A stretch of 64,000 nucleotides of DNA from Malachius bipustulatus (taxonomy: Eukaryota > Arthropoda > Insecta > Coleoptera > Melyridae), in assembly GCA_910589415.1 (NCBI GenBank), contig OU342635.1:15500001-15564000 (forward strand). Direction: 5' to 3'. Position 1 is the first letter of the stretch, and every line of letters starts with the position of its first letter. The translations under genes were made by a program, and so were the position numbers. Below are positions 34,309 to 46,574 of this stretch, in pieces. The notes below the pieces were generated by a model. It made no database searches. It worked only from the letters and a program-made list of their open reading frames with translations, and had not been told where the DNA came from.

Positions 34309-34988
34309 AAGTAAATTTGGTAACTCTATAAATTACGTTTTAGAAAATAATAGGATATAATATGGTTTACAAATTTACAAACGCGAACTTTTTCCAAAGC
34401 GTGTCTAAATAACGTTCTCTTTTTTTTGCTCATACGATTTATGTTTTTTGGGATGCTTAAGCCGAGTTTGAAGTTTGCTAACAAAAATTCCTGGAACGTT
34501 TATTTTTTCGGTTTCTTGCTCATAATTTCGAAACTATCGATTTTGCGAAAAGACCATTTGAACAAAGTTAAAATAAACACAATTTACTACTAATTTATAG
34601 TTTTTGACCACGGGACCAACAAACAAGTAGTGTGGATCTAGAGCAAGTTGAAAATCGACGAAATTTTACTACTCTGCAAAACAAAATAGCGTCTTTCGTC
34701 GGTTTTCTGAAAATAACTCATAATTTACGCATGCATTTCTCGTAAATATATGTACAAATTGAAAGAGCACTCCTATAGATAGAGGTACATAAGTCTCCAA
34801 CAGTCGCCCGCAAGAGCACTTCCTTTCGAATGACCGTAACAAAAACCGTCGTATCAATCTCCTCTGGGAAAAAAACTGCATGACGACTGGCAGTATGGCA
34901 TCATGCATCGCGGATCACCCACCCCACCCTCAAACATCACCTAGTCCAAGAGAAAATACAGGCACCTTAAAATAAGAGACCAACTTAG
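34309..34988. other. unannotated sequence
   Basis: No supported feature. Confidence 0.3.
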
Positions 34989-35210
34989 GTCCGGTTGCAC
35001 GAACGTAATTAAAAATCTTTCAAATAATTACTGATTTCAAACTGCAAAATTTGAAAATTTGGTGAATATTTTTAACGATCTATAATTTTTTATTGGTAAT
35101 AATTAACTCTTCCATATAAGAAAATAGAACTTACTTTCAGCAATATCGGGGTATTTTAAAATTGGTGATTATCTGACAGATTTTTAATTATTACGTTCGT
35201 GCAACCGGCC
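34989..35210. mobile_element. MITE of about 220 bp with CCGGTTGCACGAACG ends
   Basis: Terminal inverted repeats of about 27 bp: CCGGTTGCACGAACGTAATT at the left and the inverse of TTATTACGTTCGTGCAACCGG at the right, followed on both sides by AAAAATCT-like sequence. The interior is AT-rich and non-coding. The superfamily was not determined. Confidence 0.8.
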
Positions 35211-36345
35211 ATTAGTGTTCAAAGACCCTGTGACCAACTTGGAGGATCTCGTGGAAGCTGCAAAAATGTTTTTCTTTTCAAACAACCGACTTAATCAAAA
35301 CATTAAAATCCTTGTAGGTAATAAATTTGCCAATAATAAATTTTGTCGAATGTTTGAGTGAAATACCTACCATGTATAGGTACCATGAAAGTGCTGTTTT
35401 ATTATTTCTTAATCTTAAATATTATATTAATCTTTAGTTAGAATAATTTTAACGTAAAAGTAAACTAAATATTAATTTTCTATTCACTTTTCGAAATTAC
35501 CTTTAATATTAGATTTTAATGATACCTGAGATAACAATTCTTGACTGCAGACACTCATGACTCAACACATGTGAAAATGTCGATGTGAGTTTGAGAAATG
35601 GTTAATGGAGACACAAAATGAGGATATTATTACTGGAAACGAAAATTTTGAAGCTACTTTCTTTTTGACACTGACATTCAGAAATTTCTGCACACCACAA
35701 TGCCGTTTTTTATTTTCTTATTATTATGCTAATTATTATTTAAATTCATATTGTTTGACATTAATAGAATATTTATACCGCCTGGAAACTTTTAAGTGCA
35801 AATTTAGATTTGTGCAATAATATTTATTATCCCCAGGTTTAGATTTAGAGAAAAATAAAAATAAACGGAAAATAATTTTTGACAATAAAGATTTGTATTT
35901 AACGAGCCAATTTCAGTTAAAACACTTCACTAATAATGTTTGCTGGAAATTAATAAATTTGCTGGAAACGCAGGTAGGTACATACAAATACACATCAGAA
36001 GACGGAGATTTGCTTCGGAACAAATCTCCATGGACAACGGCAAAACAGCCCGGAATCAACTATGATTTCAAACTAACAGTAGCTAATCAAGTAAGGTACA
36101 TTTTATCCATTGCCAGAAGTCATTCCAATAATATTTTATTCTACAGATATAAGCCTGGAGAATATACTATTCACACATAATAACTGAATTTGCATGTTAA
36201 ATCCCTATGACCCACTTACAAATTTCCACCCTGTATGTTACTATAATAGGACTAGAAGACATCTTGAGCATTTGAGCAATTGACGCTTGCTCCACAAATC
36301 TACTAGGTAGCGTCTCGCGTCAGTGCGCGTAAATCCTTTAACCTA
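35211..36345. other. unannotated sequence
   Basis: A 95-codon plus-strand frame (35893-36180) has no recognised domain or splice context. An isolated CACCCTGTATG at about 36228 is the scar of one CAGGGTG-type terminus. Confidence 0.3.
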
Positions 36346-36651
36346 CAGTTCTGTTCAAATAAAACTGGGACAGTTTTAATTTTCTAGTTTAAATGTGGCT
36401 TTTAAATAGAACAATGTTTCCATAGTTTCTACCTGGTGCCCATGCTGTCAGCAAAGATGACATTCAATTTTTTTTGCCTAAAAATTTAAACTAAGTACAT
36501 AAAATAAAAAATTAATTTCTCATTTTGATTCCTAATGAATAATTATTTTTACCTCTTGCTACATGAATCAATTATTATGATAAATTTTGTTTTGTCAATA
36601 CACAAACACAACACAACAAAAAGTTGTCCCAGTTCTATTTGAACACAACTG
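36346..36651. mobile_element. 306-bp MITE with Tc1-like CAGTTNTGTTCAAAT ends
   Basis: CAGTTCTGTTCAAATAAAAC at the left is inverted in GTTCTATTTGAACACAACTG at the right, and ACTGGGACA against TGTCCCAGT extends the repeat. TA flanks both ends. CAGT at the tip and the TA duplication are typical of Tc1-like transposons. Confidence 0.85.
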
Positions 36652-37879
36652 TACGTTCTATCCATGCATCTTCCATCTAACATAAAACGAACGCCGAATT
36701 GATGACACGAGCTAGAAACATGAGACACGACGAATTATGGGACTAATGTTAATAAGAAGAATAATATAGTAAAAACGTAGAGCCAAGAGCGAGAGTGGGA
36801 TCCTCGAACTTGTGCCCTTGTGGGCTAGACGCTTGTTGAAAAACTAGATATATTATTTCTGTCATAATTGTCATAATTTCACGTCAATAATCAGTATTAT
36901 GTCATATTTTGACAATGTCAAAAGCTATTACTGTACTAGTACAATAATAATGAAAAAATTGTTCCTAGTAAATTCACAGAAAAATAAGATAATATACAGT
37001 GTGTGTCACAGGCATGGTACACCCCCTTTTTTTTGACTGAATTTTTTCTCACATCCGGTTTTTCCGGAAATGTTACCAACTTTTTATTTTTAAATGGGAC
37101 ATCCTATATATTATTAAATTTTTGGATTCTATACATTTGTACGAATCCAACAATACCACATAAGTACCATTTTAAATGTCAAATTTGTTTTTATTCAATT
37201 TTTTATTTCTCAATTATTATGTGCCATGACTTAGTGGTTGTGTTCGTCAGAGATGCAAAATGGGTACACCGAAATGTTCCTTATTAAGAGTACTAGGAGA
37301 TGGTACCTCGGTACCAATATGGTACCATTTGAAAAAAATGAATCCAGCTCAAAAAATCATTCCGGTGCGCATAATTTATGCATAAATCACTCAATTTAGT
37401 ACTTTGAACAATAATTCGATTTTTCTAGCATTAGATGATCCAATTGGAGTAAAACGAAATAGTCATGGCACAGTATAATTGAGAAATGAGAAATAAAAAA
37501 TTAAACAAAAACAAATTTGACATTTAAAATGGTACTTATGTGGTATTGTTGGATTCGTACAAATGTATAGAATCCAAAAATTTAATAATATACAGGGTGC
37601 ACCATGTATCCTTCTCTATATTGCTATCTCCTGAACGCTAAGAGATATACAGGGTCGGTTGAATTAGAGAAAATATGCGCAGTTTTGTGGCCGTCTCGAA
37701 TTCGTCAAAACATGCAAGATATCTGTGAACGTTCCTGAAATATCCTGAAAAAACTGAAAAATCGAGATTTCTTATTTTCGTCATATCTTTCTTATTTTTG
37801 AAAATTTATAAATAATTTTTTGTAGGCTTACATAAGCCGTTAAGAGCTATCCATCTGACATTTTTGTCTGACATCTGAC

Positions 37880-38410
37880 ATCAGTATTTTTTATACAGAT
37901 GATATAGAAAACAAGATATTGATATTTAACAGCGCACTACTTAATTTATTTCATACGCATATGCCACTAAAATGGGTAAAGGTCGATGGTGCGCCTACTC
38001 CTTGGATAACAGATAACATTAGATTACTTATCACAGTGAGAGAGAATGCTAAGTTGAAATATAGACGGTCTAGATCTCCTACTGACTGGACTGCTTATAA
38101 GGAGCTTCGTAATTTTACCAATATAAGTATTAGAAGAGAGAAAAAAGCATATTTCAGCTACAAATTGAGGGATAGACGATTGCGTTCGGTTTACAGGGAG
38201 TTGAAATATTTAGGTGTTGGAACTAGGGATAGGGGTGCGGTTCCAGAACAGCTGAGTAATGTTGAACTTATAAGTGATCACTTTGTCGGCGGCATGCCAG
38301 GTTCCATCTATGGTGGTAATGGTGATGATGCAGATAGGGCAGATATTAATGAGAGGTATATGGGGCTGGTAGGAGGATCAATGGTGGAGGGGTTTTTTCC
38401 TTTGTTTTAA
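37880..38410 (+). pseudogene. LINE ORF2 linker region upstream of reverse transcriptase
   Basis: An open stretch with features of the segment between the endonuclease and reverse transcriptase of CR1/Jockey-type LINEs: ALLNLFHTHMPLKWVKV, PWITDNIRLL, then a basic helix with REKKAYFSYKLRDRRLR. The endonuclease itself is absent. The frame runs into a stop at 38410 after a run of six T, and coding continues in another frame from about 38411, so one frameshift separates the parts. Confidence 0.7.
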
Positions 38411-39951
38411 CAGAGAGAGAGACAATACTTGGCATGCTTCAGGCCATCAGGACGGGCTCTGTGGGTTGCGATGAGATTAGCATTCGCATGCTTAGAACTA
38501 GTTGTCCGTATATTCTCGACCATATCACTAATATAGTAAACTCTTGTTTATTGCAAAATTATTTTCCAACGGCATGGAGGCAGGCTCTTGTGTTGCCCCT
38601 GCCCAAGATATCACAGCCGACTGAATACACTCATCTCAGACCAATTAGTATTCTCCCAGTTCTCTCGAAAGTCCTGGAGAGGAATATGTACAACCAAATA
38701 CGGACGTATCTAGAAGAGAATAATTTGCTTCCTGACGTGCAGTCTGGTTTTAGACCTAATCACAGTTGCCTGACTGCCTTAAGTAGTGTTAGTGACGACA
38801 TATTGCGTGCTACGGAGGAGGGTAAAGTGACCGTACTGGTGCTGCTTGATTTTTCCAGGGCATTCGATACAATTAATCATGATATTATGATTAGAATACT
38901 CAGACATATGTCGTTTAGTGAGGATGCTTGTGGATTAATCGACAGCTATTTACGAGGACGTTCACAGAGGGTAAGACTGGGCGAAGATACGTCCACGCCT
39001 CGTTATCTTGAGAGTGGTGTCCCCCAGGGCTCCATACTTGGACCACTGTTGTTCACGATCTATACCTCTGGAATGTGCGACGTGGTGAAGTACTGTAAAA
39101 TTCACATGTATGCTGACGACACACAATTGTACTTATCCTGTGATCCATCAGAGATTCATGTGGCTGTTGAAAAACTTAATTCCGATTTGGACTCTATCTT
39201 TCGATTTTCCGCGTCTCATTGCCTTAAACTCAATCCAGATAAATCGACATTGTTGCTGTTTGGGAGTGGGGTATACTGCGAGAGAATTAGAAACAATGTT
39301 AAACTCACAGTTAACGATACCGAATTAAAAATTAGCACGGAAGCGAGAAATCTGGGATTAATAATGGATAACTCATTTAGATACAGGAAACATGTTGACA
39401 TATGCCTGCGTAAGGCATATGCGAATCTACGTTTATTATATCCACATAGGTCTTTCATACCGCAAAAGTTAAAGTTACAGCTCTGTGAAACTTTAGTTCT
39501 GTCGCAGTTTATGTATTGCTCGCCAGTGTTTTCTCCCTGCCTGGATTCGAAAACTATGTATAAAATACAAAGGGTTCAAAATGCTTGCTTGCGCTTTTCC
39601 TATGGAGTCAGAAAATATCAGCATATATCACCCAAACTGAGAGAGGCGGGATGGCTTAACATGAAGAAGTATCGCTTTAAGTACTACCAGGCTTGTTTTT
39701 ATCACAGAATAATTGATGCTCAAACACCCGCATATTTGAGTGATAGAATTAAATACAGAACAGACATTCACAACATTAATATACGTAGAAGACATGTTAT
39801 ATCGCTCCCAAAATACAGACTGGCGATTTTCGAAAGGTCTTTTACATTCAATGTTTATAAAGTATATAATGAACTGCCTGAGTGTATTAAGAAATTAAAG
39901 ATCAGCAGCTTCAAAAGAGCAGTTCATGATCATTATCTTAGTCTGCAATGA
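38411..39951 (+). pseudogene. LINE reverse transcriptase (CR1/Jockey group), nearly complete domain
   Basis: A 505-codon frame holds reverse-transcriptase blocks in order: GSVGCDEISIRML; PLPKISQPTEYTHLRPIS; QSGFRPNHSCLTAL; motif A LLDFSRAFDTINHD; SGVPQGSILGPLLF (motif B); motif C MYADDTQLYL; then LKLNPDKSTLLLFG. The C-terminal thumb region ends with YNELPECIKKLKISSFKR, typical of the group. The catalytic Asp residues are all present, so the domain looks intact. The element as a whole is 5' truncated and frameshifted upstream. It has no RNase H. The YADDTQLY motif and tail favour CR1-like over Jockey proper, but the clade is an inference. Confidence 0.85.
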
Positions 39952-40466
39952 CGAATGTCCATTGGTCTTGGAATTCTGATTTGTCTTGTTAATTTTGTTG
40001 TCGTATGGCTCTTGCTATTGTCGCTCAATGATAATTTTTTTACTTAAGAATGAAAGTGAAGGGTTCTTGCTGATGTTTTTGGTGGTTGCAAAGAGGGAGG
40101 TAATGCTAATTCTAGGCATTATAATGATAGGAATCCGTAAATTTATTTATTAATGTGTTTTTTTTTATTGTCCACTGCTGTGACTTGTACACCTGTATTC
40201 AATGTACTTAGATTCAAAGTTGCTACTGTTTTCTTAGTCTGATGTCAAATAGGTTTTGTATTGTTTTTTTTTGTATGATTTCTTTACCTTTAGATCTAAC
40301 TTAGCTCGTTAAGTAGGTTTAGCGAATATATTCACGGGGGTTAAGTGGTAGATCAGCTTGAGCTTATAATAATGCTCAAGTTGAACTTCGCCTCTTAGTT
40401 TGCCGTCACTACTGTAGTGTATGTAATACTTTGCTGATATTGTAAGTATGATGGCAAATAAAGGTG

Positions 40467-40502
<36 letters not shown>

Positions 40503-41421
40503 TCAAAAATTTTCAAAGCCTACTAGATCCAAGAGATTCCACAGTCAACTTTCGTTTTTTTTATGGCCGCCATATTATTTTTTTATGTCTTCGATATGAA
40601 AAAAATAATGGAAACCAAAAATTAATAAACTTCAAAAAATAAATTTAAAAATTTTTTATTCTTCTTTTTTCAAAGTAAAACCTAAAAAAAAATCGTCGAA
40701 AAACGTCAACATTTGTAAAATACGCCGAAATAGTGCTTGCTTTATGGTTTTTTAATTTATCTATGAATTTCGGTCAAAAAAAGTGTTTTTTTTTGTAAAG
40801 AAAAAAGAAGAATAAAAATTTTTTTAATTTATTTTTTGAAGTTTAACAATTTTTTGTTTTTATGATTTTTTTATATCGAACAACATAAAAATACAATATG
40901 GTGGCTATAAGAAAAACGAAAGTTGACTATGAAAATTCTGGGATCTAGTCGGCTTTGAAAATTTTTGAAATGTCAGATGGGTAGCTCTTGCCGACTTATG
41001 TAAGCCTACAAAAAATTATTCATTAATCTCCAATAATAAAAAAGATATGACGAAAATAAGAAATCTCGATTTTTCAGTTTTTTCAGGATATTTCAGGAAC
41101 GGTCACAGATATCTTGTATGTCTCTACGGAATCGAGATGGCCACAAAATTGCGCTCCTTTGGACTTGTTTAACCGACCCTGTATCTGTTAGCGTTAGGAG
41201 ATAGCAATATAGAGAAGGATACATGGTGCACCCTGTATAGGGTGTCCCATTTAAAAATAAAAAGTTGGTAACATTTCCGGAAAAACCGGATGTGAGAAAA
41301 AATTCAATTTTCTGCTAAAAAGTGCGCTCTATCGAGAATATGCGACGTACCAAATTTCAAAAAATTATCTCCAAAAATAAAGAAAAAAAAAGGGGGTGTA
41401 CCATGCCTGTGACACACACTG

Positions 41422-42739
41422 CATATGGATAATTATATTGTGTTTTTTTTTATATTTTTTTATATTGATTGCAAAATAAATATTTGGTTTGTGTATCAAG
41501 AGTGGACGCTTTTTTAGGGTTCAAGGATTTCGATGTCAAAATGCGCAAATATGAAGACGTGCAATTATTACCGTCACGCGTTCCTAATGGTATTGTCAGT
41601 TAATTGCCTTTACTGATAAAGATAACTTTCAGGTCGTTTTAACTGTTCAAGGTGCGGAAGAAAATGACTGACTTTTTATTTCAACGAGTTCCCAAGGAAT
41701 AAATAAATGATTCCGACAATATCAAGTGAGTGCACCTAGAACATGACAGCTAATTACAGGATTTACAGGATGTTATAGCCGCCAAGTCTGTCCGTAAATT
41801 CCAAACGGTATTTCCAAGACTTTTATAAAACCGATTTGATAATATGAACTCTGATTTGTATGAAATAATAGTATCATTTAGTTTCATTAATATTATTATT
41901 AAATTCATATAGTTAGAATAAGTAGCTAAACGAACTGCTGTTTTAGTTACATAAATATGTACATAATATTATTACATATATACATAGATTATATACCTAC
42001 CTACTGTGGTATCATGAGAATAATAATAACCGAAGCATTATTAACTCTAATTGCCAAGACCAAGAGCTACAGGTTAATGAGTAGATTATTTAGATTTTTA
42101 CATATTACCATAATCATACCTCTAATTACTTTTCCAACACTTTTTTCCGTGAGCGCACTCTGACTACCAGCATAGGTCGGTTTCGCATGAACTTTATAGT
42201 TGAGTAAAGTTGTATTTACAGAAAATTCAAATAGATATTCCTTGATTAAATTTAAGATGGGGGGGGGGAGGTAGGATTACGGAAAAAACGACTTGAAATT
42301 AAAAAACTTAAAAATTTACAATAAAAAAATAGGTAGATACAATCAAAAAGTATTAAGTTTGCGTTTAAATTTCTGAGAGAAATAATTTTACAATTCCAAA
42401 AAAAACTGGGCCGCTTCACAGTTTTAATTTATTTTTTAAATATATTTTTTATTAAAATTTTGGAATATAAAATTTATGCTATTTTTTTGGAATGTTCTGG
42501 ATTTTAGTATACATTTTTGATTTTGCATTGATAAAGAACTTCCCTCTGGGTCATAAAAAAGGAATGATAGGTAATTTCTCTCATTTCAAATGAAAAATGT
42601 TGGAATAAAATAATTGAAATTCACTGTCTGGCAATTGTTTATCATTTTTTGGTTATTAGGTAGCTAGTTGTTACTGTGATAGACTGAAAACTGAAAGCCA
42701 AAATATTCCAAAAATTGTACTCGGTTTTAAAAAAAAATA
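41422..42739. other. unannotated AT-rich sequence
   Basis: No supported feature. Confidence 0.3.
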
Positions 42740-43936
42740 CTATACCTTTTCAATGTCAATTTCAGAAAAGGTTATCTCTATTTCAGAATAAGTCCAATCA
42801 AATTCAGAAAACGTAAAATCAAATACAGAAAAGGTAACTTCAATTTCAGAAGATCATATTTAAAGGTCTTCCTGTGAATAAATTATTTTCTATAAATGGA
42901 TTTAGTTTACTATAGGTGCATAATAAGCTAATATTTATAATTTTTTCGGTGTGATGTATGTTTCTTTATAGGTACTGTGTAACGGTGATGACCCTTTTAA
43001 TAATTTGGATTAAACGCTTATATGAAAATACACTTTATTGTATTTTACATAAAGTTTAAACACTTTGAATAATATGGAATTGATGCTACTATAAATAAAA
43101 AAAACATTTATCTAAAAGTAAAACACCTACGCTTATAAAAATGTTTCCTAAATTGAAATTACTTGTTCTCAAATTGTTTTTACTTTTACTGAATTTGACT
43201 TCACCTATTCTGAATCTGAGTTTACTTTTCTGAAATTGAAATTACGGTAACTATATGTATACATCCGCGTCTCCTACGTTTCATCAATTTTTTCGGGACC
43301 GAGGAGCGAAATAGGGGTACTAGGTGGGTAAGATGCTAAAAACAGCCATTGCAAAGTAATATTAAGGTCACAACTAAAAAAAGGCCTCCTTGACACTACG
43401 GTAGAATTTCTATTTTTTTCTTCACTTTCAGGGCAAGGAATATCTTCGAGATTAACAGTAGCACGGTTTTTATTTTGAATTTTGCATATATTTTGAATTT
43501 TGTTTTCCAAAAATGGTAACATCAATCCCTGTGGTCTTTTCACGATATGAAAAAGCGGATATAATGGAAGTACGTGACTGTATACGTTTCGAAGCGTTTG
43601 GCATTGTCCTCAAGTGGTTACATCCCAGACTAGACGTATTTAATCATCGCATCTGCCAGATCCGTACTTTAATAATTGCACTCTCAAAATCGGTTTTTAA
43701 TGCCGTTTTGTTGCATTCCCTTTCATTTTCAAAGCAAATGAATACCTTCCTGGTGTTACTATAGGTATGTTCATAGTGAAACTGTAGGAGACGCGGATGT
43801 ATACAATGACCCAAATTACTTTTTCTGAATCTGATCTAACTATTCTGAAATTGAAGTTCCTTTTACTGAAGTGAATTTTACTTTTTCTGAAATAATAGGT
43901 GTTACTCTTTCTGAAATTAACGTTGAAAAGGTATAC
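42740..43936. mobile_element. foldback whose arms are arrays of TTTCAGAAAAGT-like iterons, with a nested MITE
   Basis: The ends ATACCTTTTCAATGTCAATT and the inverse of AATTAACGTTGAAAAGGTAT are inverted. Within both arms a TTTCAGAAAAAGTAA-like motif recurs about every 20-25 bp (left arm 42760-42860; right arm 43140-43250 and 43805-43935). The MITE at 43262-43799 interrupts the right part. No frame was recognised. Confidence 0.7.
43262..43799. mobile_element. 538-bp MITE with CATCCGCGTCTCCTAC ends
   Basis: CATCCGCGTCTCCTACGTTT at the left and the inverse of GTAGGAGACGCGGATG at the right, each bordered by TA. The interior carries short frames on both strands without known domains. It interrupts the iteron-rich foldback, whose repeats resume on both sides. 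Confidence 0.85.
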
Positions 43937-44589
43937 ATGGGCCGTTTTTTGTGCACCTGAGTGTACATTCGGCCATTGCGATTGCGAGAAACAGCGCTCA
44001 GCGCTGCCAGTTCGATTTTCGAGTTAAGCCGGGTGATATCAGCGCGTTTCTTATTCTGTAGCGTTTTAGTTTATTTTTCGGGTTCGATAGTGGACATGTT
44101 CTGGGATGAGACTTCCAGAAAGGGCGATAATCTTATCATAACGTTATGAGATGCGGCTAAAAATTTTCCCAAATGAAATTTTCCAGAAAATTTTCATACA
44201 TAACGGTTATTGTAACGAATACAGTTTTAATAACCAGCTAGATAACAAATAAGACACATTAACATAACAAAAAGACCTCCAAGAATCCCGTCGTTATTGT
44301 ATTGTATAAGTAAACTACCGCCATTGTCATTGAAAAAATGTCCAGCAGTCTGGGAATGGTAGTGGTGTCGAGTGGTAGTGGCAGTTCTTCATCGGAGAAC
44401 AGGTTAGTTCTGAAGCAATATCTGAGCATTCGACGGATTATCTCGTGGTTGATGCACATACACACATTGCAGCAGTGTGTTCAGTTCGAGTCGGTTTTTT
44501 TCAAAAAGAGGAGACTATTCAAAACAGAATGGTCTTGATGATAAACCCATAGGAATAATAATTTCTAAGTATTATCAAGTACCCGCATA
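43937..44589. other. unannotated sequence
   Basis: Nothing recognised. Confidence 0.3.
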
Positions 44590-45448
44590 CAGTGTGTGTC
44601 ACAGGCATGGTAATACCTTTTTTTTTCTTTTTTTTTGAGATAATTTTTTGAAGTTTCGTACGTCGCATATTCTGCGTAGAGCGCACTTTTTAGCAGAAAA
44701 TTGAATTTTTTCCCACATCCGGTTTTTCCGGACATGTTACCAACTTTTTATTTTTAAAAGGGACATCCTATATATTATTATATTTTTAGATTCTATACAT
44801 TTGTACGAATCGAACAATACCACATAATAAGTACCATTTTAAATGTCAAATTTGTTTTTATTTAATTTTTTATTTCTCATTTCTCAATTATTATACTGTG
44901 CCATGACTATTTCGTTTTACTCCAATTGGATCATCTAATGCTAGAAAAATCGAATTTTTGTTCAAAGTACTAAATTAAGTGATTTATGGATAAATTATGC
45001 GCACCGGAATGCTTTTTTGAGCTGGATTCATATTTTTCAAATGGTACCATATTGGTACCCAGGTACCCCATTTACTAGTACTCTTAATAAGGGACATTTT
45101 GGTGTACCCATTTTGCATCTGTGACGAACACAACTGAAGTCATGGCACACTATAATAATTGAGAAATAAAAAATTAAATAAAAACAAATTTGACATTTAA
45201 AATGGTACTTATGTGATATTGTTGGATTCGTACAAACGTATAGAATCAAAAAATATAATAATATATAGGGTGTCCCATTTAAAAATAAAAAGTTGGTAAC
45301 ATTTCCGGAAAAACCGGATGTGGGAAAAGATTCAATTTTCTGCTAAAAAGTGCGCTCTATCGAGAATATGCGACGTACCAAATTTCAAAAAATTATCTCA
45401 AAAAATAAAGGAAAAAAGGAGTGTGTACCATGCCTGTGACACACACTG
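44590..45448. mobile_element. foldback with CAGTGTGTGTCACAGG ends
   Basis: An uninterrupted relative of the outer element at 36997-41421. CAGTGTGTGTCACAGGCATG at the left is inverted in CATGCCTGTGACACACACTG at the right, with TA on both sides. Inner blocks AACTTTTTATTTTTAAA and GTACGAATCGAACAATACCA are mirrored. The centre near 45040 contains GGTACC palindromes. Confidence 0.8.
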
Positions 45449-45460
45449 TATTTAATTATA

Positions 45461-46574
45461 CAGGGTGTCCCATAATATGTGGGCAATCTCCCGGATTTGG
45501 GTAAATTTCGTAAAAATCAATGAAAAAATAGCTATAAAATTAATTCCTCAGAGACACCCCTACAAAGATATTAGCTGTTGAAGTTGAGGGTTGAAAATCA
45601 ACTTTTTGCAATAACTTTTTTATTTCTTGACCGATTTTGATAATTTTTGGTTTTATTTTCTATTAGAAAACAATAAAAATAATAATTTTACAGTTTTTTA
45701 AGGTTAATTTTCTTTTTATTTGATAATTTCTACATCAAAAATGTATCTTTATTTATTTCGATAGAGCGAACCGTTATCGAGATAAACGTCCTTCTAATAG
45801 GTGACGCGTCGCAGGAACTTTCTAAATTTCAAGTAAATTTTAACAAGATGGCTGACCTTTGACAGTAAATTGAGCAGGAAACAAAACAAAAACTTAATTA
45901 AATACACGTCAAATAGTGTCAAAGTTTTCATTTCATGCAGATTCAATTCTAACTGATTTTAAAATGAGTTACACAAATGCTGAATACGCAGAAAATCAGT
46001 TAGAATTGAATCTGCATGAAATGAAATCTTTGACACTGGCATGTATGTAATTAAGTTTTTGTTTTGTTTCCTGCTCAATTTACTGTCACAGGCCAGCCAT
46101 CTTGTTAAAATTTACTTGAAATTTGGAAAGTTCCTGCGGCGCATCACCTATTAGAAGGACGTTTATCTCGATAACGGTTCGCTCTATCGAAATAAATAAA
46201 GATACATTTTTGATGTAGAAATTATCAAATAAAAAGAAAATTAACCTTAAAAAACTGTAAAATTATTATTTTTATTGTTTTCTTTCAAGTGAATGAGGGG
46301 GTTATGCCATCCCGAGGTCTATGTATGTGCTACCAAAGATTATGAAACACTATTCTAAACAGTCCAAAATAATACAAAATAAAACCAAAAATTATCAAAA
46401 TCGGTCAAGAAATAAAAAAGTTATTGCACAAAATTTATTTTCAACCCTCAACTTCAACAGCTAATATCTTTGTAGGGGTGTCTCTGAGGAATTAATTTTA
46501 TAGCTATTTTTTCATTTATTTTTACGAAATTTACCCAAATCCGGGAGATTGCCCACATATTATGGGACACCCTG
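45461..46574. mobile_element. 1.1-kb near-perfect palindrome with a transposase start codon in its loop
   Basis: CAGGGTGTCCCATAATATGT and its inverse form the ends, flanked by TA. The arms are about 500 bp and strongly conserved. Only about 30 bases separate them, and these contain ATG at 45964 opening MSYTNAEYAE. That string matches the conserved N-terminus of DUF4817-bearing mariner-like transposases (consensus YTNxEYADM). The arms would then be the 5' terminus and 5' UTR of such a transposon. The right arm carries an insertion of about 90 bp at 46287-46378. Confidence 0.85.

Larger units (their letters stand above)
37866..40501 (+). mobile_element. 5'-truncated CR1/Jockey-group LINE with (TTA)n tail
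   Basis: The element begins in the linker between endonuclease and reverse transcriptase and ends in a (TTA)n tail at about 40468-40501, the usual picture of 5' truncation during target-primed reverse transcription. The coding part is in two frames (see the two CDS entries). About 500 bp of 3' UTR follows the stop at 39951. The insertion point lies in the left arm of a foldback. Confidence 0.85.
37593..41235. mobile_element. foldback of the CAGGGTGCACCATG family, split by a LINE
   Basis: The two ends are CAGGGTGCACCATGTATCC and its inverse, as at 5035 and 15535. The arm sequence stops at 37866 inside ATCTGACATTT and resumes at about 40500 with TTTCAAAAATTTTC, which is contiguous in the other family members. 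About 2.6 kb of LINE lies between, so the uninterrupted element would have been about 1 kb. Confidence 0.8.
36997..41421. mobile_element. outer foldback with CAGTGTGTGTCACAGG ends, enclosing two further elements
   Basis: The left end CAGTGTGTGTCACAGGCATG is inverted in CATGCCTGTGACACACACTG at the right. Each arm includes the block AAAAAGTTGGTAACATTTCC and ends inward at a GGGTGTCCC-type motif. The same composite occurs, not interrupted, at 44590-45448. A second foldback (37593-41235), itself interrupted by a LINE, sits inside and accounts for most of the 4.4 kb. Confidence 0.75.

Noticed and set aside
35893..36180. 95-codon plus-strand frame as a gene
   Set aside because: No domain, no splice sites in phase and no start context; the composition is like the flanks.
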